Source: Paraburkholderia silviterrae
GTDB lineage: Bacteria; Pseudomonadota; Gammaproteobacteria; Burkholderiales; Burkholderiaceae
Reading direction: 5' to 3'
Assembly (NCBI RefSeq): GCF_004353915.1
Contig: NZ_SMRP01000002.1
Location: forward strand, 334,574 to 398,573
DNA length: 64,000 bases
The position numbers were made by a program, and so were the translations under genes. The notes beneath the pieces are model-generated. The model saw nothing but the letters and a program-made list of their open reading frames with translations, was not told where the DNA came from and searched no databases. Numbering within the stretch: the stretch's first letter is position 1; every line of letters begins with the position of its first letter. Of the stretch, positions 60,237-64,000 are shown piece after piece.

Positions 60237-61082
60237 ATGAAAAAGACGCTGGCGGCAGCCTTTATCTTTGCAGTCGGCTTGGCCGCGTGCGGCGGTGGTG
60301 GTGGCGGAAATGACGGCGGTGGCACGACGCCGACGGCGAAGGCGCTGACGATTTCGATGTATGGCAAGCCGATTGTGTCGAGCTCATCGACTGCAGTCGC
60401 GCATGCGCAGTTCAGCCTGATCTCTGCCGCCGTTGCCGCCGATGCGCCGAGCGTCGCATCGGATGCGCAGGCGACGGCGAAATCGCTCACTGACGCGCTC
60501 GCCGCGCGCGGGGTGACTGCGGAGATCACCACGCAGGTAATGGACGGCGCGGCCCTGCATCAGATCGTGACGACCGAATACAACGGCAAGCCGCCGACGG
60601 TCGATCAGTTCAAGACTGACCCTGGCGAATGGATCATCGTCAACTTCCAGCTCGACGACATGGTGACGCCGGCTGATGATCCCGCGCAGCAGGTAGCGAT
60701 GAAGCAATTCGCGTCCGATCTGCTGGTGTTCTCGCAATGGGCGGCCGTGGCCGGTAAGGCGGTGTTTGTCGTGACCCCGATTCAGACGTGCGATACGCAA
60801 AACTCAGCCTCGATGGGATTGCTTTCAGCAATGCAGTCTGCATTCGTCGACGGCGCACCAATCCGCTTCATCGGTGGCACGCCCGTGAGCTTCGGCTTCT
60901 TGAGTGGCAAGGCGGTTCCCTCCACCACGTCGCCCGGCATTGAGCACTTCGGCGCTGATTGCAGGTCTCCCGATGCTTTTGTGCAGAACCTTCAGGTCGA
61001 CTCGATTGCCGACTCGATCGCGAGCGCATACAAGGATACGGGCGCCGCGGCGCCGGCCTCCGGAGCATCAGCAACGCAGTAA
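60237..61082 (+). CDS. Lipoprotein, possibly a degenerate SGNH-hydrolase fold
   Basis: This 281-residue protein has a lipobox (LAAC, Cys18), a Gly-rich linker and a folded domain. WIIVNFQLDDMVTP and VFVVTPIQTCD resemble blocks III and the following strand of SGNH hydrolases, and EHFGADCRSPDAF lies where the catalytic D-x-x-H would be, yet the usual catalytic residues are not clear. It is the last rightward gene of the prophage and a candidate lysogenic-conversion gene. GGGGAACAAGA precedes the ATG. Confidence 0.65.
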   Translation: MKKTLAAAFIFAVGLAACGGGGGGNDGGGTTPTAKALTISMYGKPIVSSSSTAVAHAQFSLISAAVAADAPSVASDAQATAKSLTDALAARGVTAEITTQVMDGAALHQIVTTEYNGKPPTVDQFKTDPGEWIIVNFQLDDMVTPADDPAQQVAMKQFASDLLVFSQWAAVAGKAVFVVTPIQTCDTQNSASMGLLSAMQSAFVDGAPIRFIGGTPVSFGFLSGKAVPSTTSPGIEHFGADCRSPDAFVQNLQVDSIADSIASAYKDTGAAAPASGASATQ

Positions 61083-61350
61083 CCACGCATCACGCGGCCG
61101 CGCCGTTATTCCTCGCGCGGTCGCTCACTTATCCCCGCTGCCTCCGCAGTCTCTCCAGCCTCGCCTCAACCGATTCGAACGACCGCTGATAGAAGGCACC
61201 CCCCCATTGCGTGCGGACCACCTCGTGCGAGACCGCCATAGTGCCCGCACTTGTCACATGCGTGGTCGTCAGCCATGTTGCGCCCCGCGGATGTTTCAAG
61301 ACCAAAGAAAAAGCCACCCTAGGGTGGCTTTTTTAGCATCGACGGTCAGA
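61083..61350. other. Non-coding region behind the lipoprotein gene
   Basis: This 268-bp stretch contains the bidirectional terminator at 61308-61334. A leftward frame (61239-61129) gives MAVSHEVVRTQWGGAFYQRS followed by a helical end, which is protein-like but has no ribosome-binding site, so it is not called. Confidence 0.5.
61308..61334. terminator. Bidirectional terminator
   Basis: AAAAAGCCACCCT is followed directly by AGGGTGGCTTTTTT, a 13-bp perfect stem with A and T tracts at both ends. It closes the rightward lysis/lipoprotein transcript and the leftward transcript from 61980. Confidence 0.9.
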
Positions 61351-61545
61351 TCAGTGTGCATGCCGGAGTCGGACTGCAGCAGCGGCTGCTCCCACGGCTG
61401 CGCCAATCGTCGTAGCAACCAACAAGGTCAGCGGCAGATATTGTGGCTTGAACGGGATCGACGCGACGCTGACGACCGAACCCGCCAAGCCGCCGAACGC
61501 GCTGCCTTGGAAGAGTGCGAACACCTTCAGTATCAATTTTTCCAT
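61351..61545 (-). CDS. Small membrane protein of the right prophage end
   Basis: This 64-residue protein (MEKLILKVFALFQGSAFGGLAGSVVSVASIPF...) has two hydrophobic stretches and a strong GGAGGG ribosome-binding site. Its ATG directly follows the stop of the upstream gene. The pair may act in superinfection exclusion; this is inference from place and type only. Confidence 0.65.
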   Translation of the reverse strand: MEKLILKVFALFQGSAFGGLAGSVVSVASIPFKPQYLPLTLLVATTIGAAVGAAAAAVRLRHAH

Positions 61546-61980
61546 CTACCCTCCGTTCCATTTAATCCAAACGTGAGTCAACGTTACCAATATAGCGCTG
61601 ACTGTGGCAATCACAATACTAACGACCGCAATAGCCTTTTCTTTAGCAGCAAGTGTCGACGAGTGTGTCTTAGCCTCCTTCACCGCCGCGATGATTCCGT
61701 ACATCACTAGGGAAGCTGCAATTGCTGCCATGCAGAGCACGGCTACTATCCCCCGGTAGGGGTGTGACGCTTCATGCCACTCCCAGACCTCAAGCCCTTC
61801 CGCACATCCTATTGCCACCGAATAAAAGCAGAGCTGGCCGTCTTGGACGATCTCCGCTGCATATTCCGTGAACGGTGTTGCCCCGCCCATAAAGAACACG
61901 ATGATCCAGCCGAGGGCGATGGGGAACAGTGGCAACAGAATCGCAACGACTATCCAAACTATCGTATGAATAAAAAGCAT
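61546..61980 (-). CDS. Four-helix membrane protein of the right prophage end
   Basis: From the ATG at 61980 the 144-residue protein shows four hydrophobic segments: IHTIVWIVVAILLPLFPIAL, GIVAVLCMAAIAASLVMYGI, a stretch before the loop, and AIAVVSIVIATVSAILVTL. GC content is below that of neighbours. It is co-transcribed with 61351-61545 against the phage late operon. No family is recognised. Confidence 0.65.
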   Translation of the reverse strand: MLFIHTIVWIVVAILLPLFPIALGWIIVFFMGGATPFTEYAAEIVQDGQLCFYSVAIGCAEGLEVWEWHEASHPYRGIVAVLCMAAIAASLVMYGIIAAVKEAKTHSSTLAAKEKAIAVVSIVIATVSAILVTLTHVWIKWNGG

Positions 61981-62065
61981 GCCGCTGTTCTGGTCGTTCT
62001 GATCGCGATTTTGACACCGCGCTAGTGCCTTGACTCCCCCGGCGCACTTTGCGCAATCGCTAGAT

Positions 62066-62092
62066 GAAAAAAAACCCGCGTTAGCGGGCTTT
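62066..62092 (-). terminator. Phage-supplied terminator for tRNA-His
   Basis: On the minus strand GCCCGC pairs with GCGGG(T) (62075-62089) and is followed by U8 (A tract 62066-62074). It lies about 100 bp past the tRNA 3' end on the phage side and replaces the terminator left at 19990-20021. Confidence 0.8.
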
Positions 62093-62174
62093 CCTGTGCG
62101 TCGCAACTTCCAAAATTTGGAATTTCATCTTCCAAAAATCTTGTTTTCTGCGCTGCGAGCACTCGTAAGTGCTT

Positions 62175-62233
62175 GAATTCTTTGGGGTGGCTGATGGGAC
62201 TCGAACCCACGACGACAGGAATCACAATCCTGG
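62175..62233. repeat. attR: 59-bp core within tRNA-His
   Basis: It is identical to attL (20045-20103). The phage copy rebuilds the 3' part of tRNA-His so that the gene stays functional. Confidence 0.95.
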
Positions 62234-62259
62234 ACTCTACCAACTGAGCTACAGCCACC
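62183..62259 (-). tRNA. tRNA-His (anticodon GTG)
   Basis: The minus strand reads GGTGGCTGTAGCTCAGTTGG with the anticodon loop TTGTGAT, the T arm GGTTCGAGTCC and an encoded CCA end (77 nt). It is the prophage integration target. The 5' part is chromosomal and the 3' part is phage-derived. Confidence 0.96.
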
Positions 62260-62355
62260 GCTGTTCCAACTATCTTCTTGCTGTCGCTGCTTTGTGAGCG
62301 GCGTCAATCAAGAAGCAAGATTATATACACGACAGATCGGGCTTGCCTAGCCCCT

Positions 62356-63381
62356 TTATTCAAATATTTCAGAAGAAAGCTCGGCCGACGCTTCCATGGG
62401 ACCGCGCAGATGCGCGCGCGCTTCTTCGAAGATCGCGAGATCGGCCTTGGCGAGCTTGCGGTTGTCCGACAGCACGCGACGCCAGCCACGTGCGCCTGCT
62501 TCGCCGCGATACAGCCCCAGCGCGTGACGTGTGATCGCGCCCAGGTAGGTGCCGCGCGCGATTTCGCTCGCGCAATATTCCACGAGCTTCGCTTCGACTT
62601 CGTCGCGCGTGAGTGCCGCTTCGCTTGCGCCGTAGAAACGCGCATCGACGTCGGCCAGCACGTAGGGGTTGTGATAAGCCTCACGTCCGAGCATTACGCC
62701 GTCGACGTGCTCGAGGTGCTCAGCCACTTCGTCGAGCGTCTTGATGCCGCCGTTGATGATGATCTCGAGCTGCGGGAAATCGCGCTTGAGCCGGTACGCG
62801 TAGTCGTACTTGAGCGGCGGGATCTCGCGGTTTTCCTTCGGGCTCAGGCCCTTCAGGATGGCGTTGCGCGCGTGGACGATGAAAACCGTGCAGCCCGCAT
62901 CCGCGATGGTGCCGACGAAATCGCGCACGAACGCGTAGTCCTCGACCGCATCCACGCCGATACGGTGCTTGACCGTCACCGGCACTGAGACCGCGTCGCG
63001 CATCGCCTTCACGCAATCGGCCACGAGCTGCGGCTCGTTCATCAGGCACGCGCCGAACGCGCCGCGCTGGACGCGCTCGGACGGGCAGCCGCAATTCAGG
63101 TTGATCTCGTCATAGCCCCATTGCTCGCCGAGCTTGGCCGAGCGGGCGAGATCGGCCGGTTCGCTGCCGCCGAGCTGCAGCGCGACGGGCGCTTCGTCGG
63201 GCGTGAACGCGAGATGGCGCGGCACGTCGCCGTGGAGCAGGGCGCCTGTCGTCACCATCTCCGTATACAGCCACGTGTGCCGGGAGATGAAGCGGTGCAG
63301 CGAGCGACAGTGGCGATCGGTCCAGTCCATCATCGGGGCGACGGACACGCGGCGGGGACTGGCGATACGGTTGGCGGACAT
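62356..63381 (-). CDS. dusA: tRNA-dihydrouridine(20/20a) synthase
   Basis: DusA reduces uridines in the tRNA D loop with FMN and NADPH. The 341-residue protein has RVSVAPMMDWTDRHCR at the start, ALQLGGSEPADLA, YDEINLNCGCPSERVQRGAFGACLM with the catalytic Cys, VKHRIGVD and INGGIKTLDEVAEHLEHVDGVMLGREAYHNP. These blocks and the length are diagnostic of DusA. It is the first chromosomal gene after the tRNA. Confidence 0.97.
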   Translation of the reverse strand: MSANRIASPRRVSVAPMMDWTDRHCRSLHRFISRHTWLYTEMVTTGALLHGDVPRHLAFTPDEAPVALQLGGSEPADLARSAKLGEQWGYDEINLNCGCPSERVQRGAFGACLMNEPQLVADCVKAMRDAVSVPVTVKHRIGVDAVEDYAFVRDFVGTIADAGCTVFIVHARNAILKGLSPKENREIPPLKYDYAYRLKRDFPQLEIIINGGIKTLDEVAEHLEHVDGVMLGREAYHNPYVLADVDARFYGASEAALTRDEVEAKLVEYCASEIARGTYLGAITRHALGLYRGEAGARGWRRVLSDNRKLAKADLAIFEEARAHLRGPMEASAELSSEIFE

Positions 63382-63821
63382 GGCAAATCGGTGCGCGAGA
63401 GGCGCGGCAAGCGTGGATCAGCCTTCTATTTTATCGCAAGCGGCCACGACCGTTCTCTGCGATTTTGCACTGCGGCAATGCGGGTGGGCACCCAGGGTGA
63501 TATGCGGAGTGGCTTGCGGGAAGCGCTTCCAGCGTGCCCTAAAGCGCGAAAGACCCTTCACGGGTTATGTAATCCCTGGTTTGTTTGGTGCTCCGCGCAA
63601 GAAATTTTGGGACGTCCTTTTAGGGTCTGTTCGTCGCTCAGGCACGCCAGGACTGGCAGACGCGATTGTTTCCGGCGCTGGAATAGTAAATTCGGATTAT
63701 CGCGATTATTTTTCAATAGTAGGTGTATACACTAGGTCTCATTGACGCAGCTCGTGGGCAATGACCTCCCAGGCGCGGCGCCATCCCCGAACCGCAACTG
63801 AACCTGATCTTGGAGCCCACC
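63382..63821. other. Intergenic region between dusA and the DUF4148 gene
   Basis: This 440-bp stretch has no gene that I can support; the open frames show no ribosome-binding site or known pattern. It is AT-rich at 63690-63735 (TTTTCAATAGTAGGTG then TATACACT), which may hold the promoter of the gene at 63822. Confidence 0.45.
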
Positions 63822-64000
63822 ATGAAGACCAAACTGATCGCAGCGCTGCTGGTCGCAGCTTCCGCTTCTATCGCCGCTCCCGCCTTCGCGAGCGGCTATG
63901 GCCCGGCACCGTTCTACCGTCCGGACGTTGGCGCACCGGCTTCGCAGCAAGGCCAGAGCGTCCAGACCGTCACCGCCGAACGCGCCCAGCAGCAAGGCGT
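63822..64000 (+). CDS. DUF4148 exported protein, N-terminal part
   Basis: The window ends after 59 codons. The start (MKTKLIAALLVAASASIAAPAFASGYGPAP) is a Sec signal peptide followed by the Gln/Thr-rich mature region of DUF4148, a family of small exported proteins abundant in Burkholderiaceae and of unknown function. TTGGAG precedes the ATG. The gene is cut by the window edge. Confidence 0.85.
   Translation, partial: MKTKLIAALLVAASASIAAPAFASGYGPAPFYRPDVGAPASQQGQSVQTVTAERAQQQG

Larger units (their letters stand above)
20045..62233. mobile_element. Lambda-like siphovirus prophage (~42.2 kb) in tRNA-His
   Basis: The element is bounded by a 59-bp direct repeat (20045-20103 and 62175-62233) made of the 3' half of tRNA-His. 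It carries integrase beside attL, an immunity region with operators, replication, packaging, head, tail and lysis genes in standard order. None of the core genes is visibly broken, so it may be inducible. Gene order recalls Burkholderia phages such as phiE125 and phi1026b, but this is a judgement from layout only. Confidence 0.95.

Noticed and set aside
61129..61317. Leftward 62-codon gene beginning in the bidirectional terminator
   Set aside because: The start is a GTG inside the terminator stem without a ribosome-binding site. The C-terminal part is protein-like, so a shorter gene from 61239 cannot be fully excluded.
63121..63745. Two overlapping plus-strand frames at the dusA start and the following gap
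   Set aside because: Half of each frame is the dusA antisense; the rest has no ribosome-binding site or recognisable domain.

Overview
The window is high-GC DNA from a betaproteobacterium of the Burkholderia/Paraburkholderia/Caballeronia group. The evidence is the aat-bpt-pyrD gene order, an ssuD-ssuC-ssuB-ssuF sulfonate cluster, a DUF4148 exported protein at the right edge and Burkholderiales-type tRNA genes. It splits into a left chromosomal part (1-20044), one apparently complete prophage of about 42.2 kb (20045-62233) and a short right chromosomal part (62234-64000). The assignment rests on gene content and protein motifs read by eye; no database search was possible.

Left chromosome: the end of a GDP-mannose synthesis gene (manC type), a GntR/FCD regulator, a Gfo/Idh/MocA oxidoreductase, an amino-acid ABC permease and binding protein without an ATPase beside them, then a leftward cluster NUDIX-aat-bpt-pyrD in which two aminoacyl-tRNA-protein transferases (N-end rule) stand next to dihydroorotate dehydrogenase. 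A tRNA-fMet gene and a 31-bp fragment of its 3' end bracket a small exported-protein gene. Next come a heme-degrading-domain protein, an SMR efflux pump, a TetR regulator, an enoyl-CoA hydratase/isomerase-family gene, the sulfonate cluster, small hypothetical genes and a YedK/HMCES-type DNA-protein crosslink gene.

Prophage: it is integrated in tRNA-His. A 59-bp direct repeat marks both ends, and the intact tRNA gene is at the right end. From left to right it has a HicAB toxin-antitoxin operon with a third gene; integrase and a DUF4224 protein; a leftward early region; an immunity region with a CI-like repressor, a Cro-like protein and five copies of one operator motif in two clusters 2.7 kb apart; CII-like, O-like replication, nuclease and Q-like genes; a probable late promoter followed by a terminator; HNH, terminase, HK97-type head genes and lambda-type tail genes, including a G/GT programmed frameshift; holin, SAR endolysin and Rz/Rz1; then a lipoprotein and two leftward membrane-protein genes. 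The layout is that of a lambda-like long-tailed phage using HK97-style packaging. All core modules look intact.

The most interesting signals lie in non-coding or doubly used DNA: the two-cluster operator network with matching promoters, a 95-nt hairpin directly after the leftward promoter, four iterons inside the O-like gene that are conserved as DNA although the fourth is read in another frame, a second large hairpin after the Cro-like gene, and a late promoter with a palindrome in its spacer and a terminator about 30 nt downstream of its predicted start. Several exported or membrane proteins of unknown function in the prophage are candidates for lysogenic conversion.

Right chromosome: dusA and the start of a DUF4148 gene.
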